A DNA stretch of 64,000 nt from NCBI RefSeq assembly GCF_000332415.1, contig NZ_AOHC02000012.1, positions 132,501-196,500 of the forward strand. The letters are read 5' to 3'. Numbering within the stretch: the first letter of the stretch is position 1; each line of letters begins with the position of its first letter. Under the pieces are notes generated by a model. It saw only the letters and a program-made list of their open reading frames with translations. It searched no databases and was not told the DNA's origin. This document shows, piece by piece, positions 1 to 22,000 of the stretch. The position numbers and the translations under genes were made by a program. Origin of the DNA: Leptospira weilii serovar Ranarum str. ICFT. GTDB taxonomy: Bacteria > Spirochaetota > Leptospiria > Leptospirales > Leptospiraceae.

Positions 1-423
<423 letters not shown>

Positions 424-439
424 GTCGTTTTTGTTTTTT

Positions 440-471
440 AAAACTCCGAATTGATTTCGGTTCGGAGTTTT
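440..471 (+). terminator. Intrinsic terminator after lysC
   Basis: Perfect 11-bp inverted repeat, AAAACTCCGAA (440-450) and TTCGGAGTTTT (461-471), with a 10-nt loop, starting 17 nt after the lysC stop. The right arm itself ends in TTTT and the left arm follows a T-rich run, so it could work on either strand. The U-tract is short, so efficiency is uncertain. Confidence 0.6.
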
Positions 472-516
472 GACTCCTTCCGTTCGTCGTCCCGTCTGCC
501 GGGAAAATTCGGGGAC

Positions 517-555
<39 letters not shown>

Positions 556-739
556 TCTTACTTTTGTCGGAACGTTCTAGGGATCCGTGGATAGTTATTT
601 TAAAGAATTGGAAAATCAGCCTTTCTTAAAGTGCAATCGCTCTTTTAGGAAAATGTAACTGAACCCTGATTTCTATTCACTGATTCCCGACATCGGATCT
701 CTAAAACGTGGGAACTCCTGCGCTTTTGGGAAACTCGGG

Positions 740-867
740 CGTCTCGCTTCTATGGGCGCTCGAGGAAACTAAAGCGTCTCGCTTCTATGGGCGCTCGAGG
801 AAACTCAACGTCTCGCTTCTATGGGCGCTCGAGGAAACTCAACGTCTCGCTTCTATGGGCGCTCGAC
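740..867. repeat. Four-copy 34/35-bp tandem repeat (hairpin module array)
   Basis: Units start at 740, 775, 809 and 843; the last is incomplete. Each contains CGTCTCGCTTCTATGGGCGC followed by TCGAGGAAACTMAA. Units 2 and 3 are identical as read. The unit has the same order as the hairpin module of the mobile-element-like repeats elsewhere here (AACTCAA, arm, TTCTATGGGC-like loop, arm), with CTCG/CGAG as weak arms. It lies in the 585-bp gap between lysC and the first chemoreceptor. The rest of the gap holds the lysC terminator, a short GTGGGAACTCCTG motif at 708-720, and no convincing gene. A 67-codon frame across the array is translated repeat, not a protein candidate. Confidence 0.85.
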
Positions 868-1008
868 GGGGTATTGGTGCTCGCTCGCCTTTTATCGATA
901 GAAAACGATGATTTTTTTATAAATTGGCAATATTTTTCTCGAGCTTTTCGTCCCACACTCTATTGATCATTTTTTAATTCCTGAATAGCCCATTTACGGG
1001 AGGGCGCA

Positions 1009-3093
1009 ATGAGCATTCGATTTCGTATTTCTCTCTACCTTTCAATCGTGTTGTTTATTGGTTTTAGCATTCTTGCCGGCATCAATACCTACACGGCGTA
1101 TCAAAAACTGGAACAAGAGGTAGTTAACAATTCCGAAGTAACCGCGGAACGTTGGACCTTGGAAGTAAAGGATTACTTAGACACGGGAATGGGCATCATC
1201 CGAGGTTTTCGATTCCCGCTTTTATTCGATTCGCCTCCCCGAGGTAAAGTCATCCTAGCCCTGCAGGAAATATTAAAAGTAAATACGAATTATTTCGGCG
1301 CCCGAGTCGCCTACGAACCGAACGCTTTCGACGGACAAGACGTTCAGTTTGAAAACACGAACGGACATGATTCTACGGGAAGATTCATTCCTTATCTTCA
1401 CCGCGGAAAAACGAAAGAAGAAATCGTATTGGAAGCCGCCAAGTATTATGACAACAAAGGTCCGGAAGGGGACTGGTATCAAATCCCTAAAAAAACAAAC
1501 TCTCACTATGTGACCGATCCGTATTATTACGAAGTGGAAGGAAAGATCAAGATTCTTATGATCTCTCTGATCGTTCCGTTCCGTGTAGACGATCAGTTTT
1601 ACGGAGTTGCCGGTCTCGACTATGAAATGGAAGAATTACAAAAACTGATCGGAACTAAAAAACCGTTCCAAGATCAGGGTTATTTAGCCCTACTTTCTCC
1701 GAGAGGAATTTATGCGGTGAACGGTTTCGACGGCAATCTGGTGGGGAAACAGATTCCCGACGCGAAGGAATTGGAATTCTATCTCAAAAAAAGCCAGGAA
1801 GAAGAAGGAAAGAAATTCACTACCGATTCGAACGGATATACCCACTACTACTTTCCGTTCCACATCGGCAAAGACAAACGTTATTGGGCGATGCAGGTTA
1901 GTATTCCCAATTCGATTTATCGAGCCGCCATCGTTTCCATTCTTTTTCAGAGTTTCGTTTCCACTCTACTCATCCTTGTCTCCGTTCTTTTTTGTTTAAA
2001 CTTTATATTCCAAAAATTGATTACGGCCGGACTTCTCAAAGCGGTCGGATTTTCCGAAGAAATCGCAGGTGGAAATTTAATCGCACAAAGTTCTCACGAT
2101 AAAAAGGACGAGATCGGAACCCTTCTCGGTTCCATGAATCAAATGCGTGAAAATCTTCTCAAAGTTTTGAGAGAGATCGGCGGGTCCGCAACGACTCTCA
2201 GAGACACGTCCGAAAAAATGGCGGACTCTTCCAGAGGTTTTTCCGACGTCGCACAAACCCAAGCTTCTGCGGCGGAAGAATCCTCCGCGGCCGTTGAAGA
2301 ACTCGCCGCCTCCGCTCAAAACGTCGGCAAGTCCATGGAACAAGCGGTTTCCAGTATGAAAGAAATCGACGGGAACGTAGTACGACTCAAGGAACAAATC
2401 GTGAATATCAACCGGGAGATGCAGGACTTAGTGGAACTCGCGGCGTTATCCAAAGAACAGGGGGTTACCGGAGAAAACGCGATGATCGCGTCTACAAGCG
2501 CGATGGCCGCAATCGGCGACAGCGCTTCTCGAATCACGGAAATCCTATCCATCATCACCGAAATTTCCGAAAGGACAAACTTACTCGCGCTCAACGCAGC
2601 CATCGAAGCCGCAAGAGCCGGAGAAGCGGGAAAAGGATTTGCGGTTGTAGCCGAAGAAATCGGAAAACTCGCTTCCCAAACATCCACGAGTGTACAAGAG
2701 ATCGGGTCGCTTGTGAACTCCACAAACACCGCCGTATTAAACGGAAATACAAAAGTCGCGGAAGCGTTTAACGTCCTTAAAAAACTCAGGGAACAAGTGG
2801 AGGAATTCGATCGTTACGCAAAGAACGTTCTTACCTCCGTAAAAACTCAGGAAGAAAATACGAAAGAAATTTCCCAGAGCGCCAACGAACTCATGACCTT
2901 CAGTTTACAAATCGAGGAAGCCGTTCTCGAACAAAAACGAGCCACGGACGAAATCACAAAAACGATCGTGAGTATCTCCGACGGAACTCAGGAAATCGCC
3001 TCGGGTGCGGACGATCTGACTTCATTCTCCGGAAATATACACGGACAAGCACAGAACCTGGGTCAGTTGATAGGAAAATTTAAAACGAATTGA
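1009..3093 (+). CDS. Methyl-accepting chemotaxis protein (first of a tandem pair)
   Basis: A 694-residue transmembrane chemoreceptor that would pass an extracytoplasmic stimulus to CheW/CheA. Order of parts: TM helix at about residues 8-30, a ~275-residue periplasmic sensor probably of the Cache type, a second TM at about 305-335, a HAMP-like linker, then the long coiled-coil signalling domain. The hairpin tip is canonical, with [17 protein letters not shown] and [15 protein letters not shown]. There is no C-terminal CheR/CheB pentapeptide. The start is supported by GGGAGG 6-10 nt upstream. The next gene is a close paralogue: the cytoplasmic halves are nearly identical while the sensor halves differ, so the two probably sense different ligands. 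Confidence 0.93.
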   Translation: MSIRFRISLYLSIVLFIGFSILAGINTYTAYQKLEQEVVNNSEVTAERWTLEVKDYLDTGMGIIRGFRFPLLFDSPPRGKVILALQEILKVNTNYFGARVAYEPNAFDGQDVQFENTNGHDSTGRFIPYLHRGKTKEEIVLEAAKYYDNKGPEGDWYQIPKKTNSHYVTDPYYYEVEGKIKILMISLIVPFRVDDQFYGVAGLDYEMEELQKLIGTKKPFQDQGYLALLSPRGIYAVNGFDGNLVGKQIPDAKELEFYLKKSQEEEGKKFTTDSNGYTHYYFPFHIGKDKRYWAMQVSIPNSIYRAAIVSILFQSFVSTLLILVSVLFCLNFIFQKLITAGLLKAVGFSEEIAGGNLIAQSSHDKKDEIGTLLGSMNQMRENLLKVLREIGGSATTLRDTSEKMADSSRGFSDVAQTQASAAEESSAAVEELAASAQNVGKSMEQAVSSMKEIDGNVVRLKEQIVNINREMQDLVELAALSKEQGVTGENAMIASTSAMAAIGDSASRITEILSIITEISERTNLLALNAAIEAARAGEAGKGFAVVAEEIGKLASQTSTSVQEIGSLVNSTNTAVLNGNTKVAEAFNVLKKLREQVEEFDRYAKNVLTSVKTQEENTKEISQSANELMTFSLQIEEAVLEQKRATDEITKTIVSISDGTQEIASGADDLTSFSGNIHGQAQNLGQLIGKFKTN

Positions 3094-3386
3094 ATCAAGA
3101 TTTATGTTTATGAAGCCGAAAAGATATATACTTCCAACCCTAATCCAAGCGACGACTCTTTGTAAAACAAAGAAGGACGGATTCTTATAAATTATATCGT
3201 GATTTATAATTCTTATCCGGCTCGAATTTTAAGGATGAATATTTGAATTGATGAATTTATTTTTTTCGATAGAATAACTTTTTCTTTAGAGTTTATCCCA
3301 AAACTTAGAACCTTCGCGGCGATTCCGATAAAATCGGACGGCTTTGGAATAGGTTCTTATTTTGGAAGCAAAAAGGTTGGAAAAGA

Positions 3387-5462
<2,076 letters not shown>

Positions 5463-5575
5463 AAGTCCGTTCTAAAACTTTCGCAACTTTCGACCCGCGG
5501 GTTTTAGTGATTTGGAAAAACGGTTGAACCGAGGGCTCTTGCCTAGGATCTTACAGTTCAAGGCAGGAGCCGCTT

Positions 5576-6605
<1,030 letters not shown>

Positions 6606-6651
6606 TAAGTATTACCCGATCCGCGTTTTAGACCGATAGGAACTTCAAACC

Positions 6652-9751
<3,100 letters not shown>

Positions 9752-9960
9752 GAATTAGGGGGTTAGGATCTGTGTTGCGTCCTAGAACAAGGTAAAATTT
9801 TTCTTTTAAGTCCAAATTAAAATCCTAACTTCTAAAATTCTGTCGTTGCCATTGGAAAATACGGATCAAATTTTCTTTATGAACACCAAAAAATCTTGAA
9901 ATTACTTCAATCCCCCCGAAAAAATTCTGATTGACCGATTGAATCCAAAATAACAAGAAT

Positions 9961-9981
9961 AAACCGACCAATGGTCGGTTT
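9961..9981. promoter_or_regulatory. Perfect 21-bp palindrome, probable TetR autoregulatory operator
   Basis: Arms AAACCGACCA (9961-9970) and TGGTCGGTTT (9972-9981) are exact reverse complements around one A. The site ends 5 nt before the ATG of the TetR-family gene, so a bound dimer would block its transcription and possibly translation. ACCGACC/GGTCGGT dyads are typical of TetR-type operators. No purine-rich ribosome site separates it from the ATG, so the transcript may be leaderless or very short-leadered. Confidence 0.75.
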
Positions 9982-9986
9982 TGGCA

Positions 9987-10772
9987 ATGAAAAAACAAAA
10001 TCTCAACAAACAAAAAGGAAGGGAACGAAGAGAGGACATCCTAAACTGCGCCAGCCATTTTTTCTTTACCAAGGGTTACGACACAACGTCCATCCACGAC
10101 ATCATAGACAAACTCGGAATCGCTAAAGGAACTTTTTATCACCACTTCAATTCCAAAGAAGAACTTTTAATGGAATTGATCAAATCCATGTCTGACGAAA
10201 TGACCCGCGAAATGTTCGCGGCGGTGGAAGTAAAAAATCCGAAAAATACATTAGATAAACTTAAAATAGTTCAAGAGCTTCATTTCGACAGGGTAAAAAA
10301 AAATCCAGAGACGGTGTTCTTCTTTTTAAAGGCAATCTATCTCCCGGAAAATTACGCTCTCAAAGCGAAACTCGAAAGAGAAATTTCCAAAAGGGATATA
10401 ACCTTTTTGAGAGAACTCATCCAGGATGGAAAAAACGACGGATCATTTTCGACCAAGTTGCCCTCCGAATTTTTAGCGGAATCGATCGCCGCGATGTGCA
10501 ACGTTCAAAACGAAAAATTTGCGCTTTATATTCTTGGTATGAACGATATGGATCCGAATTTGATTTATGAGAACAAAAAGAATTCCTATCATCTGTTTTC
10601 ATCCATACTCGAAATCAAGGATCCGTTCGAATTTTCATTTTCGAAGGAAGAGATAAGGTCTTCCGTCGAAAACCTTCGAAAATTTTCCTTAGAATTTGAA
10701 AAACAAAATCCAACCAAAAACGGCCTGAAGCGGAATTCTCTTGAGCCTTCAAACGGAGGAAAGGCGAAATAG
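9987..10772 (+). CDS. TetR/AcrR family transcriptional regulator
   Basis: 261 residues from ATG 9987; an in-frame TTG at 9981 would add two residues but lies in the operator palindrome. The N-terminal helix-turn-helix is clear: RREDILNCASHFFFTKGYD, then TSIHDIIDKLGIAKGTFYHHF and NSKEELL, at residues ~13-65. The remaining ~200 residues are the variable ligand-binding and dimerisation part and end in a basic tail. No transporter or enzyme gene directly follows in operon; the next gene is a DUF1801-like protein 75 nt away. It probably represses itself through the 9961-9981 palindrome. The ligand and other targets are unknown. Confidence 0.9.
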   Translation: MKKQNLNKQKGRERREDILNCASHFFFTKGYDTTSIHDIIDKLGIAKGTFYHHFNSKEELLMELIKSMSDEMTREMFAAVEVKNPKNTLDKLKIVQELHFDRVKKNPETVFFFLKAIYLPENYALKAKLEREISKRDITFLRELIQDGKNDGSFSTKLPSEFLAESIAAMCNVQNEKFALYILGMNDMDPNLIYENKKNSYHLFSSILEIKDPFEFSFSKEEIRSSVENLRKFSLEFEKQNPTKNGLKRNSLEPSNGGKAK

Positions 10773-10847
10773 AATTCTTTCGAAATTTTATTTTTAACCG
10801 AATCGTATATGTATCTCTTTTCCTTTATCCCGGTTCCCACGTTCATT

Positions 10848-11237
10848 ATGTCTTCGGAAATTCATCGCTTTTTCTATTCTCAACCGGAAATTAGAAGGGA
10901 AAGAATGCTCGCTCTTCGTTCCTGGATCGTGGAATCCTTTCCCGAAATTCTGGAATCGATGCAATCACAAATACCCTCGTATCATTTAAACGAAAACTGG
11001 ATAGCAATCGGTTTTCAAAAAAACAATCTTTCGATTTATCTCTGCCAATCCGGATCTCTGAAGACAATCAGAAATAAATTTCCATCCCTCGTAGACGACA
11101 AGGCCCGCATGAACTTTGCGGATAAGGAACCTTTCCCCTGGAGGGAAGTTGAAAGTTCCATTCGATTGATTTTGAAATCTAAAACGAAGTCGGACGGCAA
11201 AAAGAAATCGTCCAAAAGAAATGTAAGATCCTCTTAA
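10848..11237 (+). CDS. DUF1801-like (YdhG-type) protein
   Basis: 129 residues from ATG 10848; an upstream in-frame ATG at 10809 would add 13 hydrophobic residues not typical of the family. The pattern SEIHRFFYSQPEIRRERML, then LRSWIVESFPEILESMQSQI, and WIAIGFQKNNLSIYLCQSG matches the DUF1801/YdhG fold, a small cytosolic protein of unclear biochemical role. The C-terminus is lysine- and serine-rich (KSDGKKKSSKRNVRSS). It follows the TetR gene in the same direction and precedes valS by ~170 nt. Confidence 0.7.
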   Translation: MSSEIHRFFYSQPEIRRERMLALRSWIVESFPEILESMQSQIPSYHLNENWIAIGFQKNNLSIYLCQSGSLKTIRNKFPSLVDDKARMNFADKEPFPWREVESSIRLILKSKTKSDGKKKSSKRNVRSS

Positions 11238-11370
11238 AACAGTTCGAACGAAATTTTCATTCGATTTGAAAAATGATCCTCCAAGGTGTTTTGAGTCCGA
11301 TTCGATCTTCGGAACGGTGGGAAGTTGAGGAAATCCTAACAAGGATCGTATTCTAAAAGAAACCTTGACC

Positions 11371-11404
11371 CCGTAAAAAAGCAGGAAAACCTGTTTTTTT
11401 ACGG
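11371..11404 (+). promoter_or_regulatory. Long hairpin abutting the valS start codon
   Basis: Arms CCGTAAAAAAGCAGG (11371-11385) and CCTGTTTTTTTACGG (11390-11404) form 15 pairs with a single G-U and an AAAA loop. It ends 2 nt before ATG 11407, so any ribosome-binding sequence (the only candidate is AGGAAAA at the loop) would be inside the structure. It could act as an intrinsic terminator/attenuator, because the right arm holds T7, or as a translational gate. It does not resemble a T-box leader. Confidence 0.6.
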
Positions 11405-11406
11405 CC

Positions 11407-15325
<3,919 letters not shown>

Positions 15326-15328
15326 ACC

Positions 15329-16175
<847 letters not shown>

Positions 16176-16227
16176 GTCCGTTCGTCTCAAACGTTCTAAA
16201 ACCATCAAATCAATCGAAAGCAAAGAA

Positions 16228-17332
<1,105 letters not shown>

Positions 17333-17357
17333 GAAAGGTTATCGGAGTATTAATCGA

Positions 17358-17834
17358 GTGATACAAAATAAAAAGAACGAGAACACGCCCGCTCCTTCAG
17401 GTAAAATCAAATACGGTTGTTTATGGGGAATACTGATTCCATTTATTACGTTTTTTGCAAGTATCGGCGCGACGATTCTACTTTTAAAGGACGACTATGG
17501 AAACGCGCATTCGATGGGAGATTGGGCCCTTCTCGCGGGGAAACACATTCTTCTTTTTGCGGGAATTATCATCAGCGTCGTAATCGCGTTATTCATCGGC
17601 CTATGGTTTTCAATCAAGGATTCAAAGCCGGTCGAAACTCTGCGAATCTTTTGGCCGGTCCTAATCATCCTTCTTTATTGGATCGCACCCAACCTTCTGC
17701 CCGGGCCTATCGACGATTCCATCGTTACGTTAAGTGTCGGGATTTATCAGATCTATCGATATTTCAAGGAAAGAAACTCTTCGGAAAACACGGTTCCGGG
17801 GACTCCGGAAATTTCAACCCGAAATCCGGAATAG
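17358..17834 (+). CDS. Hypothetical inner-membrane protein
   Basis: 158 residues starting at GTG 17358. Three hydrophobic helices are evident: about residues 22-44, 62-86 and 95-118, with a short polar loop ([13 protein letters not shown]) after the first. The tail is hydrophilic and serine/proline-rich. No family recognised. It lies 25 nt after prfB and 83 nt before crcB, same strand; the neighbours do not suggest a role. Confidence 0.7.
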   Translation: MIQNKKNENTPAPSGKIKYGCLWGILIPFITFFASIGATILLLKDDYGNAHSMGDWALLAGKHILLFAGIIISVVIALFIGLWFSIKDSKPVETLRIFWPVLIILLYWIAPNLLPGPIDDSIVTLSVGIYQIYRYFKERNSSENTVPGTPEISTRNPE

Positions 17835-17917
17835 GATTGATCGAACGCGATCCATTCGGAAGGAGCCGTTGAAAATTTTGAAAGGATGTCAAAAGAAAAT
17901 TAAAAAGACGTTATATT

Positions 17918-18301
17918 ATGAGTTTTGAAAGGATCTTGCTTTTAATCGGTTTTGGCGGCGCGATCGGGAGTATATTCCGTTACTTGTTGCAATACTGGTT
18001 TGGAACGTTTCTCGGACTTACTTTGCCCTGGGGAACGTTAAGCGCAAATTTACTCGGTTCCTTTATCATCGGAATTGTATATGCACTTTTCGATCGGTTT
18101 CCGATTTTAGACCCGCAATGGAAGTTTCTGCTCGCCTCCGGACTTTGCGGAGGATTTACAACCTTTTCCACTTTTTCATACGAAACGTTTCAAATGTTCA
18201 AAACGGGAAACTACATTCTATTTTTTGGATATATCGGGCTGAGCGTTTTCGGTGGGATCGGATTTGCGTTCGTCGGCGTTTGGGCGGTAAAAAATTTTTG
18301 A
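17918..18301 (+). CDS. crcB: Fluoride ion channel CrcB/Fluc
   Basis: 127 residues, four TM helices, the usual length for Fluc channels that export toxic fluoride as dual-topology dimers. Diagnostic blocks: GGAIGSIFRYLLQ, GTLSANLLGSFIIG (the conserved N of the pore) and GLCGGFTTFSTFSYE (the sodium site and phenylalanine box TTFST). ATG 17918 follows a weakly purine-rich stretch. I looked for a fluoride riboswitch in the 83-nt gap and did not see its conserved core. A weak terminator-like hairpin follows about 50 nt after the stop. Confidence 0.95.
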   Translation: MSFERILLLIGFGGAIGSIFRYLLQYWFGTFLGLTLPWGTLSANLLGSFIIGIVYALFDRFPILDPQWKFLLASGLCGGFTTFSTFSYETFQMFKTGNYILFFGYIGLSVFGGIGFAFVGVWAVKNF

Positions 18302-18353
18302 GTAACACGGCGGAGTAAAAGCTCCAAAGGAATTATCCGTCTGCTGCCAGCCC

Positions 18354-18382
18354 CTCGGTTCCGGTTTCTCCGAGAGTTTTTT
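18354..18382 (+). terminator. Weak terminator-like hairpin after crcB
   Basis: CTCGG (18354-18358) and CCGAG (18370-18374) enclose an 11-nt loop and are followed two bases later by a T6 run. The stem is only 5 bp. It lies at the start of the 706-bp gap between crcB and lig, which also holds a full mobile-element-like repeat and the AT-rich lig leader. Confidence 0.35.
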
Positions 18383-18550
18383 CTTTCCGAAATCTTTCAA
18401 GCCTCTCTCAGAAAAAGACATCATACTATCTAAACGCTAATCCCCCGGATATGAATTACTAAAGTATGCGTTATCCGCCATCGATCACACCTACGGTTTT
18501 TATTCTCAAGAAATTCAGATATTTTCCAATCGTTCGAATCGATACTTAAA

Positions 18551-18793
18551 TAACGTGAGTTCGACGGTTGAAATCTTGGGCGAATAAGAAACTCAATGCG
18601 TTCGCTCCCGACGGGTCGCTCCGCAGCTCGCGAATTCCATAGCTAAAATGGGCTCGCGACCGCGCTTGAACTCAATGTTGCTCCTGCGGTCGCAACATAA
18701 TGTTTCAATTCCTTCGGAATTAAAACTCAATATTTCTCCCTATGGGTCGAAATATATAATCGCTTTCGCATTGGTTATACCGAACTCACGTTA
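18551..18793. mobile_element. MITE-like element copy A (243 bp)
   Basis: Bounded by exact 13-bp terminal inverted repeats TAACGTGAGTTCG and CGAACTCACGTTA. Reading TA as the target duplication leaves ACGTGAGTTCG termini, as expected of Tc1/mariner/IS630-type non-autonomous elements. No protein is encoded. Inside are two perfect 7-bp hairpins with unrelated arms: ATATTTC/GAAATAT around TCCCTATGGGTC (18730-18755) and ATGTTGC/GCAACAT around TCCTGCGGTC (18675-18698). A weaker third lies around TCCCGACGGGTC at 18606-18617. Relative to copies B and C this one is inverted. It ends 214 nt before the lig start codon. Confidence 0.85.
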
Positions 18794-19007
18794 AACACCG
18801 AATTCAAAAACAAACGCTCCTGCTATCATTACTTAAGTATTCAATATTTATTATATTCTATAAATAATATTTTGTTTCTTTAGAATTTAAATATTTTTAT
18901 TTACAAAGTCGCCTCTTTTATCAACTTCAAGTTAACTTCAAAAGAAGCAGAATGTTGGATACGAAAATGGAAACTTCAAAAAAAAATAAATACAGTAAGG
19001 CAAGTTC
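18794..19007 (+). promoter_or_regulatory. AT-rich lig promoter/leader region
   Basis: Between repeat copy A and the lig ATG lies an AT-rich block (TATTTATTATATTCTATAAATAAT around 18846-18870 gives candidate -10 sequences), then a leader with AACTTCAAGTTAACTTC at about 18929-18945 and the ribosome site AAGGCAAGTTC directly before ATG 19008. The AACTT tracts could pair with the CAAGTT beside the ribosome site. In L. interrogans lig translation is reported to be temperature-controlled through its leader; a similar switch here is inference. Confidence 0.45.
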
Positions 19008-22000
19008 ATGAAGGGCATCCTTTCCATTTTAATTTTTCTTTCCCTGTTTTTTCAAAGTTGTACGGCTTGGCCCCTTTTAACCGGGACGTTAGGTTTGGTC
19101 GTCGGCAAAAAAGGCGACGGTGTTTCACTCCTTCCTTTTTTCTTACAAAGTTCCGATCCGGTAATCACTCGAATCGAACTCAGTTCCGAAGATACTTCCA
19201 TCGCTAGAGGTATGAGCGCAGCTCTCCAAGTTACAGCAATCTATGATAACGGAACAAACAACGATATTACAAATTCCGCTTCCGTCGTTTCCGACATTCA
19301 ATCCGTCGCCGCGATTCAAGAAAATAGAGTAAGAGGAATCGCTCCGGGTTCCTCCTTACTTCAAGTCGAATACAATGGTTTTCATACTCAGCTTAAAATC
19401 GAAGTGACACCGGCGATTTTAAATTCGATCCAAGTCGATAGTTTAGATTCCGGATCCTTGCCGAAAGGTTTGAATCGTCAGTTTTCCGCAATCGGTATTT
19501 TCTCGGACGGCTCTCATCAGGATCTTTCCAACGACCCGTTGACGATCTGGTCGACCAGCGATGCGTCTTTGGCGCGGGTAAATAACTCCGGCGCGGTTTC
19601 CGGAATTAATTTAGGAATTGCTCATATTCAAGCGTCCTTCGGTTCCAAACAAGGCTCTTCTCCTTTAACGGTATCACCCGCAACTCTTTCTTCGATTCAG
19701 GTCACACCCGCCGATCTCAATCTTCCTTTAGGAAAAAAGCGACAATTGACGGCAACCGGAATCTATTCCGATAACTCGAATCGGGATATTTCCTCTTCGG
19801 TCGTCTGGGACGTTTCGGATCCTACGATCGTTTCGGTCCAACCTCAAGGTTTATTAGAAACTATTAATATAGGTACCGCAGCCGTTTCGGCTTCCTTCGG
19901 CTCTAAGGTCGGTTCGACGAAGTTAACCGTAACACCTGCTTCCTTGGTTTCCATTTCCGTCTCTCCCGTAAATTCCTCCGCAGCCAAAGGATTGAGTCAG
20001 TCTTTTACCGCGACCGGTATTTTTTCCGATAATTCGAACTCCGATATCACGAACCAAGTTACGTGGACTTCCTCGGACACAAACATTCTCGGCATTTCCA
20101 ATGCGAACGGAAGTCGCGGTTTAGCTTCCGCTCTCAACCACGGCGCGGTTACGGTCACCGCCTCCGTCGGCGGTATCGAAGGTTTTACGGACTTTGCGGT
20201 TACACAGGCGACTCTGGTTTCGATCTCGGTCACACCGGTTCTTCCTTCGAAAGCGAAAGGACTGACCGAACAATTTACGGCAACGGGAACTTTTACGGAT
20301 CATTCCAAACGGGATATCACCGCCTCGGTTACATGGACTTCCTCTTCCGGAGCGGCAAGCGTGTCTAACGTGCACGGTAACGAAGGTTTGGGGCAAACTC
20401 TTTCGATCGGAAATACCACCGTTACGGCGACTATGGGAAAGGTTTCCGGAAACACGACGTTTACCGTAACTCCCGCAGTTCTCACCGCAATTCAAATCGG
20501 CCCGATCCATCCTTCTCTTACAAAGGGTTTGAGGAAAAAATTCTCCGCTACGGGAATTTACTCGGACAACTCCAATTCCGACATCACTTCTTCCGTGACC
20601 TGGTTTTCATCCGATTCTTCGGTTTCCGTAATCTCCAACGCAGCGGAAAACAAAGGAACCGCTTCCGGAAACACGATCGGAAACACGGATATTAAAGCGA
20701 CATTGGGAAACATCAGCAGTCCGATATCCACGTTATCCGTAACCGCAGCGGAGTTGGTTTCCATCGGAATCACTCCCGCTTCCTCCTCGAAAGCGAAAGG
20801 ACTTAAGGAGAATTTTAAGGCTACCGGTGTTTTTACGGACAACTCAACCCAGGATCTTACGGAGCAAGTCACTTGGAATTCCTCCGATACGGCAGTCGCG
20901 GAAATTGTCAACGCGGTCGGAAACAAAGGGCTTACAAACTCTCTCGTTGCGGGGTCGAGCTATATCTCCGCCGTCCTCGGTTCGGTTACAAGCCCGAACG
21001 TCTCTTTTACCGTAACTCCGGCACAACTTGTTTCGATCGCAGTGACTCCAAACGGCGCCTCCGTCGCGAAAGGTCTTACAAAACGATTTCACGCAACGGG
21101 AACCTACACCGATAATTCCGTCCAAGACGTTACGGATTTGGTTTCTTGGTCTTCTTCCAATCCCGGAAAAGCGTCGGTTAGCAGCGCGGCCAACTCGGAA
21201 GGTTTGACGACCGCAATCTCCGCCGGAAACACGAACATTACGGCCACGTTAGGTGTCATCTCCGGTTCTTCCGCTTTGGATGTGACTTCGGCGATTCTTA
21301 CCTCTATCGAAGTGACTCCGAGCCTTCCTTCCATAGCCAAAGGTCTTACAAAACGATTTTCGGCGACCGGAATTTATTCGGACAATTCCACCCAGGATTT
21401 GACTTCGGCTGTGACCTGGGTTTCTTCCGATTCCTCGAAGGTTGCGATCGAAAACAGCGTCGGCAAAAAGGGTTCGGCCGTAGCCTCTACTTTAGGAAGT
21501 TCGAATATTACGGCAATCTACAATTCCATCCGGAGCGCTCCGACTCCGATGACGGTTACCGCCGCCGAATTGGAAAGTATCTCCATCAGTCCTGACTTCG
21601 CCTGGAAAGCGAAAGGTCTTACTCAACAATTTATCGCCGAGGGAATTTTTACGGACAATTCCAGACAAGATATTACCGATCTTGCGACCTGGTATTCCTC
21701 GGATTCCAAAATCGCTCCTATCAGCAACGCCGACGGCAAAAAGGGTTTAGTAAACGCACTTTCCGAAGGAGGCTCCGCTATTTCCGCAGTTTATAATTCA
21801 CTCAACAGCAATTCCATCAACTTTAACGTAAACCCGGCCACGTTAGTCTCCATTGAAATCAAACCCGACGGCGGCAACATTATCAAAGGACTTACCCGAC
21901 AATACGCCGCATTGGGCGTTTATTCGGACGCTTCCACTCAAGACATCACCGATTTTGTTTCTTGGGGAAGTTCCGATCCGTTATCCGTTTTTGTTGACAA

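Noticed and set aside
740..867. CRISPR-like short repeats
   Set aside because: Units are head-to-tail with no spacers between them and no cas genes are present; it is a simple tandem array.
708..911. 67-codon reading frame over the tandem array
   Set aside because: It is a translation of the repeat, with no ribosome site or family similarity.
11238..11406. T-box leader for valS
   Set aside because: No T-box consensus or specifier-loop architecture found; the only strong structure is the simple hairpin at the start codon.
17835..17917. Fluoride riboswitch before crcB
   Set aside because: The gap is short and the conserved core and pseudoknot sequence of the crcB motif are not visible.
20063..21125. 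Overlapping antisense and shifted frames inside lig
   Set aside because: They arise from the repetitive codon pattern of the Ig repeats; none has a start signal or recognisable product.
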